A DNA stretch of 64,000 bases from Nocardia transvalensis (lineage in GTDB: Bacteria; Actinomycetota; Actinomycetes; Mycobacteriales; Mycobacteriaceae), in NCBI RefSeq assembly GCF_015477765.1, contig NZ_JADLQQ010000006.1, forward strand, positions 496,001-560,000. The letters are read 5' to 3'. The position numbers and the translations under genes are program-made. The notes beneath the pieces are model-generated. The model searched no databases. It was not told where the DNA came from and saw nothing but the letters and a program-made list of their open reading frames with translations. Shown piece after piece: positions 7,790 through 16,158 of this stretch. Position 1 is the first letter of the stretch. Every line of letters starts with the position of its first letter.

Positions 7790-7819
7790 TTAACCGGTAC
7801 CCACGAATACAAATATGAT
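7790..7819 (+). promoter_or_regulatory. Candidate promoter for a small RNA
   Basis: TTAACC (7790-7795), 18-base spacing, TATGAT (7814-7819). No good reading frame follows before the terminator at 7932, so the product would be RNA. Confidence 0.4.
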
Positions 7820-7825
7820 GCGACC

Positions 7826-7965
7826 GCAGTTGGACCGTCAGTCGTGGAGGCTTCGATAGCGTCATCCGGGAACCTTACGCGGTTAGCGTAGCCCAACAGT
7901 CCGAGAATGACGCGGCAGAGGAGTAGTGCCAACCCTGTCCTCTTGCAGGGCAGGGTCTTTCTTAC
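7826..7965 (+). ncRNA. Putative structured small RNA ending in a terminator
   Basis: Downstream of the promoter at 7790-7819 there is no convincing reading frame. GCGTCAT (7859-7865) can pair with ATGACGC (7907-7913), and within it TACGC (7876-7880) pairs with GCGTA (7886-7890). A terminator hairpin follows: ACCCTGTCCT (7932-7941) with AGGGCAGGGT (7947-7956), then CTTTCTT. Promoter, nested stems and terminator together suggest a transcript of about 140 nt. No known RNA family is recognised. Confidence 0.35.
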
Positions 7966-7999
7966 CCTCGATACCCGTACTAGCCCAAAGGAAACCGAT

Positions 8000-8074
8000 A
8001 TGCCCTTGTTCCTACAGCTGATTCTTTGGCTGTATTCGGTCACCCAGCTTGCAACCGGGTCAGCTAACGCCTGA
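8000..8074 (+). CDS. 24-aa hydrophobic micropeptide
   Basis: ATG 8000 has AAAGGAAA about six bases upstream. The peptide (LFLQLILWLYSVTQLATG in the middle) is hydrophobic and resembles a signal or membrane segment. It sits between the putative small RNA and the tRNA-like sequence. Translation is uncertain. Confidence 0.3.
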   Translation: MPLFLQLILWLYSVTQLATGSANA

Positions 8075-8087
8075 ATCGACAGCTAAG

Positions 8088-8158
8088 ACAATCCTAGCTC
8101 AACGGGTAGAGCGGTGGTCTCCAAGGCCATTGGCCGGGTTCAAGTCCTCGGGAGCCTG
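8088..8158 (+). tRNA. tRNA-Trp(CCA)-like sequence, degenerate acceptor stem
   Basis: D arm GCTC/GAGC, anticodon loop CTCCAAG with CCA, and T loop TTCAAGT with mostly paired stems are clear. The acceptor stem pairs at only four of seven positions, and one T-stem pair is C-C. It is followed by a terminator at 8167. It could be a decayed tRNA, a tRNA mimic, or a working tRNA with a poor stem. Confidence 0.5.
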
Positions 8159-8166
8159 CAAATGAA

Positions 8167-8195
8167 AAGACCCCTAGTCGCCTGGGTCTTCTTGT
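8167..8195 (+). terminator. Terminator after the tRNA-like sequence
   Basis: Stem AAGACCC (8167-8173) with GGGTCTT (8184-8190), followed by CTTGTT. Confidence 0.6.
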
Positions 8196-8243
8196 TCCCG
8201 CTGGTCGCTACATATGGGAATGTAAACCATCCGACCCGGATGC

Positions 8244-8275
8244 TAACCTAGGCCGCGGTTACCTGCGGTAGCCAC
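8244..8275 (+). promoter_or_regulatory. Promoter -10 plus 27-bp operator-like repeat, copy 2
   Basis: TAACCT (8244-8249) followed by the same 27-bp sequence as at 2725-2751, here at 8249-8275. Downstream, AACCTCCT (8299-8306) can pair with AGGGGGTT (8320-8327), giving a leader hairpin before the HNH gene. Confidence 0.55.
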
Positions 8276-8338
8276 GAAGAGAAACATTCTCTTCAAACAA
8301 CCTCCTAGGTCCACTTCTCAGGGGGTTTCTCCATATAG

Positions 8339-8761
8339 GTGGTGGTTTGCATAGGGAAACCATCACGACTACGCTTATCAATCGAATCAGGCGATAGAGT
8401 CGGAATCATCCATAGCGCAAGAGCGCTAACAATCAAGGATGACAACGGATGCCACATATGGAGTAGGGAACTACGCAAAGGATATCCCGTATATCGCTAC
8501 CGCAGTCAAGGTCGATCCGTATCAGTATCCGTCCATAGGATCGTATTAGAAGCGCGGTTAGGCTATGAGCTAGATTCCAACGCCTGTCATCATCGCTGCG
8601 GCAAATCGGCATGTATCAATCCTGATCACTTACAGCTAGTCACCAATGCCGACAACAACGCTGAAATGCTGGCACGCAAGTACTACGTATCCAGGATCAG
8701 GGAACTAGAGCATGCGCTATCGGTGGTCTCACCCGAGCATTGCCTACTGAGGGCAGCATAG
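8339..8761 (+). CDS. HNH homing-type endonuclease
   Basis: The 140-aa product has GCHIWSRELRKGYPVYRY, a basic VSVHRIVLEARLG helix and the metal-binding HHRCGKSACINPDHLQ with conserved N and H, the HNH_3/AP2-linked form seen in phage homing enzymes. Codon use is AT-richer than the neighbours. The GTG at 8339 has no clear ribosome binding site, so the start is uncertain. It lies behind the second operator-like repeat. Confidence 0.7.
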   Translation: MVVCIGKPSRLRLSIESGDRVGIIHSARALTIKDDNGCHIWSRELRKGYPVYRYRSQGRSVSVSVHRIVLEARLGYELDSNACHHRCGKSACINPDHLQLVTNADNNAEMLARKYYVSRIRELEHALSVVSPEHCLLRAA

Positions 8762-8870
8762 TCCCTTCCAAATAGATCCCCTCTGTATGGCGCCTTCTAT
8801 GCAAGCGCAATCTCTATCCATTCGCATTCGAATGAAATACATGTGCATATAAGTAGGTGATATCAAATCA

Positions 8871-9152
8871 ATGAGCAATAAGAGCAACAAAGGTTTGAAT
8901 CATCGAGCATACGTGAGAGCAACAAAGAAACTCCGCAAAGAATCGCAAGTGTGTTGGATATGTGGCCAGCCGATTGACGTCACACTGCCACACACAGACC
9001 GCATGTCCTGGACTGCGGACCACGTGACGCCAAGGTCACTAGGTGGTCACCTACTCGGCGAACTGAGAGCCGCACACAGAGCATGCAATGCCAGTCGAGG
9101 CAATCGAGCTAACACGCTCGCTGATCGCATGCCAACATCACGCGCTTGGTAG
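8871..9152 (+). CDS. HNH endonuclease of the packaging-associated type
   Basis: The 93-aa product has CWICGQPI, then ADHVTPRSLGGH and HRACNASRGNR, the classic HNH motif with two zinc CxxC-like elements. HNH proteins of this kind are encoded close to the cos end and terminase and are needed for DNA cleavage during packaging in several siphoviruses. The ATG is chosen because the N-terminus is the usual short basic form. Confidence 0.8.
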   Translation: MSNKSNKGLNHRAYVRATKKLRKESQVCWICGQPIDVTLPHTDRMSWTADHVTPRSLGGHLLGELRAAHRACNASRGNRANTLADRMPTSRAW

Positions 9153-9517
9153 CTGCGTGCCTTTATAGGCCACGCTCTTAGCTTTGCCCTAGACCTCTAT
9201 AAGTTGAACCGCGATAGGCGCGCAGCGTTGATCTGAGCCTGTGCTCTCGGTGTGCCTGGGCAATGAGTCGAAAGGGTAGGGGAGTGACCCCCTAACCGCG
9301 CTCACGCGCGCACCCTCAGGCACAGTCGCCAATATCGCTCGCAACAGGGGGAGGGGGGCATTCTAAGCCTCCCTTCTTCTCTTCCTGGCGTTAGCTACCC
9401 GAGCGGGCAGAAAGGGCGCGAGGAGCGCGAACAGCGGCCATAACAATGGCCTCTCGCTGCTTCGACCCACTGTTTCCCATAGTTCGAAGATAGCAGGTCA
9501 TAGGGGGTTGTCGCAAC
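9153..9517. other. Non-coding 365-bp region, candidate cos/packaging site
   Basis: No gene is seen here. TGTGCCTG (9251-9258) and CAGGCACA (9317-9324) form a perfect 8-bp inverted repeat enclosing a second one, TAGGGG (9277-9282) with CCCCTA (9289-9294). A G-run followed by CCTCCC and a pyrimidine tract occurs at about 9348-9382. Its place between the HNH gene and the terminase genes is where cos sites are usual. The end type and the cut site cannot be read from the sequence. Confidence 0.35.
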
Positions 9518-10189
9518 GTGGAAAAGCCCCGCCTACTTGATCTCTTCAGCAAGCAAGGCGGCGCTGGACTTGGCTACCATCTCGCCGGATATGAAGTGGT
9601 CGGCGTCGATATAGAGCCTCAGCCCAAATATCCGTTTGAGTTCCATCAGGCCGACGCTATCGAGTTCCTAGAGGACCATCACGCGGAGTTCGATGCCTTC
9701 CACGCTTCACCGCCCTGCCAGGCATTCTCGAAGACCAAGAACCTCGGTGGACACGAATATGACGACGTATTGGAGTCTGTCCGCTACGCATTCCGGCGCT
9801 TAGCCGGCACTAGGCCATGGATAATCGAGAATGTCCCTGGTGCTGACCTGCGTAACCCGGTCATGGTGTGCGGTTCCATGTTCTACGGGGTGCAGGTCTA
9901 TCGACATCGGCTGTTTGAGTCGAGCTTCCCTATTACGGTGCCAGCTCACCGCGGACATCATTTGCCGGTTACCAAGATGGGCCGGACCTCCAAGCCGGGG
10001 GAAATCATCCAGCCCGTAGGCAACTTCATCGGCACCGAGCGAGCTAAGGCCGCTATGGGTATCGACTGGATGACTCGCGAAGGGCTACGAGAGGCAATCC
10101 CGCCCGCGTACACGCACCTTATCGGCGAACAGATGCTCAGCCACACCAACACGGAAGCGCCACAGCAGGCGGCCCTGTTCGCAGCGTAG
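9518..10189 (+). CDS. DNA (cytosine-5) methyltransferase
   Basis: The 223-aa product carries the C5-methyltransferase motifs: an N-terminal SAM loop (LLDLFSKQGGAGLGYHLAGY), catalytic SPPCQAFS (C67), ENVPG (E104) and RHRLFE. It is short, so the target recognition region is small. No restriction enzyme gene is next to it; it may protect phage DNA from host restriction. GTG/TTG alternatives are not needed: the GTG at 9518 follows GGGGGTTG. Confidence 0.88.
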   Translation: MEKPRLLDLFSKQGGAGLGYHLAGYEVVGVDIEPQPKYPFEFHQADAIEFLEDHHAEFDAFHASPPCQAFSKTKNLGGHEYDDVLESVRYAFRRLAGTRPWIIENVPGADLRNPVMVCGSMFYGVQVYRHRLFESSFPITVPAHRGHHLPVTKMGRTSKPGEIIQPVGNFIGTERAKAAMGIDWMTREGLREAIPPAYTHLIGEQMLSHTNTEAPQQAALFAA

Positions 10190-10202
10190 GGAAAGAAATC
10201 TC

Positions 10203-10400
10203 ATGACCAACCCTCACCTACAGACCATCGTCGCTTTGCGCGACCGACTTATTGAAGCCATGGAAACGGCGTCGCCCGGTGTCCTGCCGCAATACGCGAA
10301 GCAGATTCGGGACCTCTCGAAAGAGATTGATGAGATGACGCCGAAGGAAAAGGAGGCTACCGAGATTGATAGCTTCCGAGATGAGTTCAACAGCGCATAG
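10203..10400 (+). CDS. Probable terminase small subunit
   Basis: The 65-aa product has two predicted helices (LQTIVALRDRLIEAMETA; QYAKQIRDLSKEIDEM) and resembles the very short proteins that precede the large terminase in actinophages. Its end overlaps the large-subunit start. Assignment rests on position and general likeness. Confidence 0.55.
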   Translation: MTNPHLQTIVALRDRLIEAMETASPGVLPQYAKQIRDLSKEIDEMTPKEKEATEIDSFRDEFNSA

Positions 10401-11829
10401 CGTCTATGGTCGGCAAGAGCCGCTATGGTCGGTGGCGAATCTGGAGAACACTAAGAAGGCCGAAGCGGCTATCAGGTTCGTTGCAAGGTACGGGCTTGAT
10501 CTAGATCCTTGGCAAAGGCTTGTCTTCACCGCGTGGCTATCGTTCCGCCCTAACGGCAAGTACTCGCACACATCGTGTGGTCTATCAGTTAGCCGTCAGT
10601 CAGGAAAGAGCGCCCTACTCGAGGCTCGTGCGCTTGTCGGCATGGTGCTTCTGGGTGAGCGGATTCTCTTCACCGCGCATTCTACTAAGACCGCCCGAAC
10701 ATACTTCGCTCGGCTTAAATCCTTCTTTGAGGATGAAGAGAACTATCCCGACCTAGCGAAGATGGTTCACCCGATCCTTGGTATCAAGACCGCTACCGGG
10801 TTCGAGGCTATCTGGCTGAAGAATGGCGGGAGCCTCCAGGTAATCGCCCGCTCTAAGGGCGGCGGACGTGGTTTTACCGTTGATGTTGTCCTGTTCGATG
10901 AGGCGCAGGAATGTTCCGATGAGGCATTCGAGAGCATTGGCCCTACCACGTCCGCGGCTCCACTCGGGAACTATCAACATATCTTCTGCGGCACGCCTCC
11001 GAACGAGGTCATGAACTCGGAGGTCTTCACCAACTTCCGGGACAAGGTTCGTTCAGGGTCAGCTGTTCGGGCGTGCTTCCACGAGTGGGCTGCGCCGGAA
11101 GGCGCTGACCTGGACGACCCGCAGAGCTGGGCTCAGGCCAATCCCGCGCTCGGCTATCGCCTGGACTGGGAAGTTCTCGCCGAAGACCGGGCGAAGTACA
11201 GCAATGAGGGTTTCGCGCGTGAGCGGCTTGGCATGTGGTCGGCTGCGGTTACCGCGTCGGTCATTGACGCTGATTCTTGGGGGCGTGTCGCTGATGGCGC
11301 GTCGCTGGTGCTTGATCCTGTGGCGTTCGCCGTCGATATCAGCCCGGACCGGTCTCAGGCGTCTATCGCTGTGGCAGGAGTTCGTGAGGATGGGCTCTAT
11401 CACGTTGAGCTTGTGGACAATCGGGCCGGTACAGCGTGGATTGCGCCGACGCTAGCGCGGTTGGTTGCGCAGTGGTCGCCATGCGCGGTTGTGGTTGATG
11501 GGCCTGCCGCAACGGTGGTGCCAGAGCTGGACGCGCTTCGCGTACCGGTCATCAAGACTGCGGTATCTGAGTTCGCGGTCGCGTGTGGCCTGTTCTTTGA
11601 CTACGTGATGACGGGCGCTGTCCGTCACCCCAATCAGCCGCTTCTGAATGCGGCTATCGACGCTGCCCGTAAGCGGCCTATCGGCGACTTGTGGGCGTGG
11701 TCCCGCAAGGACGCGGCCTCGGACATCACGCCTGTAGTCGCGTGCACGCTGGCGCTCTTTGGCTATATGAATGGTCGCCCTCTCCGGAAGAAGAAGCGTA
11801 GCGGCCGGGGAAAGGTATTGGTGTTGTGA
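10366..11829 (+). CDS. terL: Terminase large subunit
   Basis: The product has an ATPase domain with Walker A SVSRQSGKSALL (K81) and Walker B VVLFDEAQE (D178, E179), followed by a nuclease domain beginning near FAVDISPDRSQASIAV with acidic residues. It drives packaging of DNA into the prohead through the portal. TTG 10366 has AGGAGG nine bases upstream, whereas ATG 10381 (MSSTAHSV) has worse spacing; either could be the start. The next gene follows directly. Confidence 0.92.
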   Translation: MIASEMSSTAHSVYGRQEPLWSVANLENTKKAEAAIRFVARYGLDLDPWQRLVFTAWLSFRPNGKYSHTSCGLSVSRQSGKSALLEARALVGMVLLGERILFTAHSTKTARTYFARLKSFFEDEENYPDLAKMVHPILGIKTATGFEAIWLKNGGSLQVIARSKGGGRGFTVDVVLFDEAQECSDEAFESIGPTTSAAPLGNYQHIFCGTPPNEVMNSEVFTNFRDKVRSGSAVRACFHEWAAPEGADLDDPQSWAQANPALGYRLDWEVLAEDRAKYSNEGFARERLGMWSAAVTASVIDADSWGRVADGASLVLDPVAFAVDISPDRSQASIAVAGVREDGLYHVELVDNRAGTAWIAPTLARLVAQWSPCAVVVDGPAATVVPELDALRVPVIKTAVSEFAVACGLFFDYVMTGAVRHPNQPLLNAAIDAARKRPIGDLWAWSRKDAASDITPVVACTLALFGYMNGRPLRKKKRSGRGKVLVL

Positions 11830-13287
11830 ATGGCTGAACTTCTGCGGCTAGGGCGTCTGTCCAACGATGAAGAGGTCTCGTTCAATCGGAACCTGAATCT
11901 GATTGATAAGCACCTGTCTTCGAACGCGACGGCTCAGGCTTACTACGAGGGTCGGCAGCGTGTTCTGAATCTGCGTATCGCTGTCCCGCCTGAGCTTGAG
12001 GCCAAGCTCATGACTGCGGTCGGTTGGGCCGGTACTGCGGTTGACGTGCTGGAGGAGCGCCTAGATTTCCTCGGTTGGGTTGCGACCCAAGGCGATTACC
12101 ACTTGGACGAAGTCTATCAGGCGAACGACTTGGACGCGGAAGCAAGCAAGGCTCACCTGGATTCGCTGATGTTCGGGACCGGGTTCATCGCCGTGGGGTC
12201 GGGTGACGTGACGGAGTTGGAGCCTCACCCGCTGGTGTCGGTGCTCTCGCCACGGACTACGGCCGGGGTGCGCGATGTTCGTACGCGTCGGCTGCGGTCG
12301 GCGGTCACGCGGTTCTGGGATGACGAGCTAGAGGACTTCACGTCCGCTCGGCTGTATGTGCCGGGGCAGACGATCTACCTGTGGCGCGGCGAGTCGGGGC
12401 AGGAGCCTTGGCAGGTCTACTACCGCGACGAACACCACATGGACCGGCTCCCGGTTGTGCAGATGCCGAATCGTCCTACCGCGTCACGGCCCTATGGCCG
12501 TTCGGAAATCACTCGGGCTGTCCGCGGAATCACTGACAACGCCGTGCGAACGATCATGGCAATGGAGATGAATCGCGAATTCAATTGGGCTCCAAGGCTT
12601 TGGGCTACCGACGTGTCGGAAGAGCAGTTCACTCGGGCCGATGGTTCGACGGTGACCGGGTGGGAAGCCGTAATCGGCCGGATGCTCGCGGTTCGGCACG
12701 ATGAAGACAATCCGGAAGCTCAGCCCAAGGTCGGGCAGTTCGACCAGGGGAAGCCCGCGCCGTACCTGGAATACCTCCAGGGCCTCGCTCAGCTACTCTC
12801 GGCTGAATGTGCCATCCCACCAATGTATTTGGGCTTTGCGACCGATCAGGCTGCGTCAGCGGACGCTATCCGCGCTATGGAGGTGCGGTTGCTGAAGCGG
12901 GCGGAGCGCCGTCAGCTCACGTTCGGCAAGGCGTGGCTGGAAGTGGCCCGCCTGGCGCTGCTGGTGCGTGACGGGGCGATCCCGAAGACTTTCGACACGG
13001 ACGTGTATTTGGATTGGCGCGATGCTGCCACACCTACGCGCTCGGCTGCGGCCGCCGAGGCGGTGAGCCTTGTTCAGGCGCAGATCCTTCCGCCCGATTC
13101 CGCGGTGACCTATAAGCGCATCGGCCTCACTGCGATGGAACAGAAGCAGGTTGAGCAAGACCGACGCCGCATGGTGGCTGTTCAGATGATGCAGACCGCA
13201 CGGGAGCAGGCGAACGCCAGTCGGCAGGCCGATCCTGGGCTGTCGGCCAAGGCGGACAGCAATAAGCCCATGCAGGCGGCAGCGTGA
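11830..13287 (+). CDS. Portal protein
   Basis: The 485-aa product matches SPP1 Gp6-like portals: N-terminal helices, an alpha/beta wing (DVLEERLDFLGWV), the DSLMFGTGFIAVG segment and the conserved region SAECAIPPMYLGFATDQAASADAIRAME. It forms the dodecameric ring for DNA entry and tail attachment. It begins at the base after the terminase stop and overlaps the next gene. Confidence 0.9.
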   Translation: MAELLRLGRLSNDEEVSFNRNLNLIDKHLSSNATAQAYYEGRQRVLNLRIAVPPELEAKLMTAVGWAGTAVDVLEERLDFLGWVATQGDYHLDEVYQANDLDAEASKAHLDSLMFGTGFIAVGSGDVTELEPHPLVSVLSPRTTAGVRDVRTRRLRSAVTRFWDDELEDFTSARLYVPGQTIYLWRGESGQEPWQVYYRDEHHMDRLPVVQMPNRPTASRPYGRSEITRAVRGITDNAVRTIMAMEMNREFNWAPRLWATDVSEEQFTRADGSTVTGWEAVIGRMLAVRHDEDNPEAQPKVGQFDQGKPAPYLEYLQGLAQLLSAECAIPPMYLGFATDQAASADAIRAMEVRLLKRAERRQLTFGKAWLEVARLALLVRDGAIPKTFDTDVYLDWRDAATPTRSAAAAEAVSLVQAQILPPDSAVTYKRIGLTAMEQKQVEQDRRRMVAVQMMQTAREQANASRQADPGLSAKADSNKPMQAAA

Positions 13288-14207
13288 TCACTGCCGACGA
13301 CGTACAGGAGTTCCGGCAGACGCTGAACGATCTCAACGTGATGCTCGCGCGGGATATCCGCGATGCCTGGAATGTGTCCATGGCGTTGAGTGAGGGCCGA
13401 TCGGCTCGGCGACAGTTCTGGGAGATGTACCCGGATGTCGTGGGGCCGCATCTGGCTTCGGTCGGTGAGGTCACTGCGGCTTGGTATGACTCGCTGGGTG
13501 CGCCGGGGGCGAAGTATCACGCCTCTGTGCCTGCCCTGCCGAGTGATGCTCAGCTTCGGTCGGGCGCGGCCTGGGCGATGAATCAGGGCGGCAGCGGCGG
13601 CCAGCTCGGCGACGCGAAAGCTCCTGGCGCCGGCCGAGGCAGGGCCGCTGATGCCGGTGTGGACTCGGCGATTGCACGTCAGGCCGTGATGGAGGCCGCT
13701 ATTGCTGCGGGCGCTACCGCTGAAGAAGCCGTAGCCGAAGCGATGGCCGCTGAAGCCGCTACGACCGGCGTTGCCACCGAGCAGGCGCTAACAGAAGCGA
13801 TGTTCAACGCCATGCTTGGGGTCGCTCAACGGCAGATGTTCAATCAGTCCCGAAACACGGTGCGGTGGAACGCGAAGCATGAGCCCGGTACGCGCTGGGC
13901 CCGGTACGCGTCGGCGAATGCGTGTGCGTTCTGCCGGATGCTCAGCACGCTCGGGACCTGGGAAGGTGAAGGCTACTACCGATCCGAGAGCACGGCCTTG
14001 TTCCGACGCCGTGACGGCGAGCGCTACCACGACTATTGCCGCTGTATCGCTGTCCCTGTCCGGTCCGGGCAGACCTACGCGGAACCTCCTTGGATGGATG
14101 CCTGGCGTCAGGAGTACAAGGACGCGTCAACGCTCGCGGACTCGACGGATCGCAAGGACCTTATGAAGGCGTACCGGGAGTTGGCGGCTGCTGCGAAGCA
14201 GGCGTAA
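13284..14207 (+). CDS. MuF/VG15-like minor head protein (capsid maturation)
   Basis: The 307-aa product has a long N-terminal helical part, an Ala/Glu-rich middle and a C-terminal MuF-like domain with NTVRWNAKHEP, SANACAFCRMLS and YHDYCRC, whose cysteine and histidine residues are typical. In actinophages this gene follows the portal and is often called the capsid maturation protease, though protease residues are not obvious here. It overlaps the portal stop. A reverse-strand gene overlaps its last 47 bases. Confidence 0.75.
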   Translation: MITADDVQEFRQTLNDLNVMLARDIRDAWNVSMALSEGRSARRQFWEMYPDVVGPHLASVGEVTAAWYDSLGAPGAKYHASVPALPSDAQLRSGAAWAMNQGGSGGQLGDAKAPGAGRGRAADAGVDSAIARQAVMEAAIAAGATAEEAVAEAMAAEAATTGVATEQALTEAMFNAMLGVAQRQMFNQSRNTVRWNAKHEPGTRWARYASANACAFCRMLSTLGTWEGEGYYRSESTALFRRRDGERYHDYCRCIAVPVRSGQTYAEPPWMDAWRQEYKDASTLADSTDRKDLMKAYRELAAAAKQA

Positions 14208-14394
14208 TCGGTTGCGGCTGTTGCGGGTTGTAGGGCTGCGGTGCCTGTGCGTAGTAGTTGCGCGCCATGTCGCGAAGCTGCTTGGTCTCGTTGTTCGAGC
14301 GCTTCACAACAACCGTGATTACCGCCCCGACCACGACCACGAACAGCAGGAACGCTAGTCCGAGTGGTCCGATATGCACGCTTCCGATTGTCAT
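14161..14394 (-). CDS. Reverse-strand small membrane protein inside the head operon
   Basis: The 77-aa product begins MTIGSVHIGPLGLAFLLFVV and has one clear transmembrane segment to about residue 30, then KRSNNETKQLRDMARNYYA and a Pro/Gln-rich tail (PQPYNPQQPQPI). This composition is that of a real membrane protein, not a shadow. It is the only gene pointing left among the structural genes and its 3' end overlaps the MuF gene. It may be expressed in the lysogen. Confidence 0.6.
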   Translation of the reverse strand: MTIGSVHIGPLGLAFLLFVVVVGAVITVVVKRSNNETKQLRDMARNYYAQAPQPYNPQQPQPITPASQQPPTPGTPS

Positions 14395-14544
14395 GCGGCG
14401 ACAGTATCAGCCGCTTCTTAGCGTCGGCAACTAGATAGTAACGCTGGTTGACGCTTACAGACTTCCGCCTCACGCCCGGCGGAGATAACTCACTCATAGG
14501 GCGGTCATTACGAGCAGGGCTCGGGAAAGAAGAATAGAACTCGA

Positions 14545-15009
14545 ATGTCTGACACTACTGTCGATGTCACTCCGGTCGATGAGGGTAAGAACGATTCGTT
14601 TACGCCCATCACTTCGCAGGCTGATCTGAATCGCATCATTCAGGAGCGCGTCAAGCGGTACGCCGATTACGGCGACCTGAAGAAGAAGGCGGCGCAGTTC
14701 GATGCGTATCAGGCTGAGCAGAAGACCGAGCTTGAGAAGGCTAACGATCGCGCGACGGCGGCTGAGGCTCGGATTGCTGAGCTGGAGGTGTCTTCGACGC
14801 GTGCGCAGGTTGCAGCGGCTAAGGGTGTGCCTGCTGAACTGCTGACCGGTCGCACGGTGGAGGAGTTCGAGTCTGCCGCCGACGCGATTCTTGCGTTTCG
14901 AGATGATGGCCGCGCCCCTCGCGCTCCTATGCCGGACCCGATGCAGGGTGCCGGTACTGAGGATGCAGGTACGGGCGGCGATTGGCTGTCCAGCATGATT
15001 CGCGGCTAA
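14545..15009 (+). CDS. Capsid scaffold protein
   Basis: The 154-aa product is acidic and coiled-coil (FDAYQAEQKTELEKANDRATAAEARIAELE), with a short basic IIQERVKRYADYGDL segment before it, as in many siphovirus scaffolds. It lies directly upstream of the major capsid gene. A terminator in the gap would set the scaffold-to-capsid ratio. Confidence 0.8.
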   Translation: MSDTTVDVTPVDEGKNDSFTPITSQADLNRIIQERVKRYADYGDLKKKAAQFDAYQAEQKTELEKANDRATAAEARIAELEVSSTRAQVAAAKGVPAELLTGRTVEEFESAADAILAFRDDGRAPRAPMPDPMQGAGTEDAGTGGDWLSSMIRG

Positions 15010-15029
15010 TTCAACTAATTACCTAAACC

Positions 15030-15061
15030 AACCCGGTTCCCGATTGGGGCCGGGTTTTTTC
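15030..15061 (+). terminator. Terminator/attenuator between scaffold and capsid genes
   Basis: Stem AACCCGG (15030-15036) with CCGGGTT (15050-15056), followed by TTTTC. Confidence 0.75.
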
Positions 15062-15089
15062 ATGCCCAAATTCAGGAGTTAGAAACCCA

Positions 15090-16148
15090 ATGGCTTTCGA
15101 TAAGATCATTTCTCGTCCGGGCGCTGGCACCGGCACTATGCCATCGGATCGGTTCACCGTTGTTCCGGAGCAGGTTGTCAACGAGGTTGTGCAGCTGGCT
15201 ACTCAGTCGAGTGCACTTATGCAGCGCGCCAAGCAGATTCGCATGTCTAGCAAGACCTACACTCAGCCGGTCCTTTCGTCGCTGCCTGAGGCTCAGTTCA
15301 TCAATGGCGAACCTACTGAGCCGCTGGCCGCTACTGGTCAGGACAAGCGCGGTCTGAAGCCGACCACGTCGATTAAGTGGGAGCCGCTGACCATGACCGC
15401 CGAGGAGATCGCGGTTATCGCCCCGATCCCGGATGCGCTGGTCGATGACGCGTCTATCCCGCTGTGGGAGCAGGTCCGCCCGCTGATCGCTGAGGCTGTG
15501 GCCAAGAAGCTGGATGAGGCGGCCATCTTCGGTATCGGTGCCCCGGCGTCGTGGGATAAGACGCTGCTGTCGGCGAATGTTGCTGACACCGTTGATGCTT
15601 CGCAGTTCACCGACTACGCGGCGGCTGTCGCCGAGGCAGGCCGCCGTCTGGGTGTTCAGGGTCTCGGCATGACCGGCTTCATCTCTGAGCCGGGCTTGCA
15701 GTGGAAGCTTGCGACCGCGCGGGACAACGTGGGTCAGCCGCTGTACGTGCCTTCGATCAACCAGGGTGCGCCGGGCACACTGTACGGCCTGCCGCTGAAC
15801 GAGACCAACAACGGCGCGTGGCTGAACGGCGCGAGCAATCAGCGGATCATCGCGGCCGACTGGTCGAAGGTTTATCTCGGCGTCCGCCAGGACGTGACTT
15901 TCAAGCTGTTCGACCAGGGCGTGATCTCTGACGACCAGGGCAACGTGCTGTTGAACCTGATGCAGAACGATGCCAAGGCGCTGCGTTGTGTCTTCCGCGT
16001 CGGTTTCACTGTGGCGCAGCCGATTTCGCGCAAGCTGGACAAGAACGGCAGCCCGATCAAGGTCAAGCCGGTCGTTTCGATCAACGGTGATCCCAAGGCG
16101 CAGGTCACCAACGTTACGGGCAGCGTGAACACTGCCGCCAAGGCGTAA
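15090..16148 (+). CDS. Major capsid protein (HK97 fold)
   Basis: The 352-aa product begins MAFDKIISRPGAG and has the N-arm/E-loop pattern of HK97-fold actinophage capsids, with SSALMQRAKQIRMSS, KWEPLTMTAEEIAVIAPIP and EAVAKKLDEAAIFG. The C-terminal FKLFDQGVIS and RVGFTVAQP segments are typical. AGGAG lies upstream of the ATG. It would be the most abundant structural protein. Confidence 0.92.
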   Translation: MAFDKIISRPGAGTGTMPSDRFTVVPEQVVNEVVQLATQSSALMQRAKQIRMSSKTYTQPVLSSLPEAQFINGEPTEPLAATGQDKRGLKPTTSIKWEPLTMTAEEIAVIAPIPDALVDDASIPLWEQVRPLIAEAVAKKLDEAAIFGIGAPASWDKTLLSANVADTVDASQFTDYAAAVAEAGRRLGVQGLGMTGFISEPGLQWKLATARDNVGQPLYVPSINQGAPGTLYGLPLNETNNGAWLNGASNQRIIAADWSKVYLGVRQDVTFKLFDQGVISDDQGNVLLNLMQNDAKALRCVFRVGFTVAQPISRKLDKNGSPIKVKPVVSINGDPKAQVTNVTGSVNTAAKA

Positions 16149-16158
16149 GGGTTCCTCG

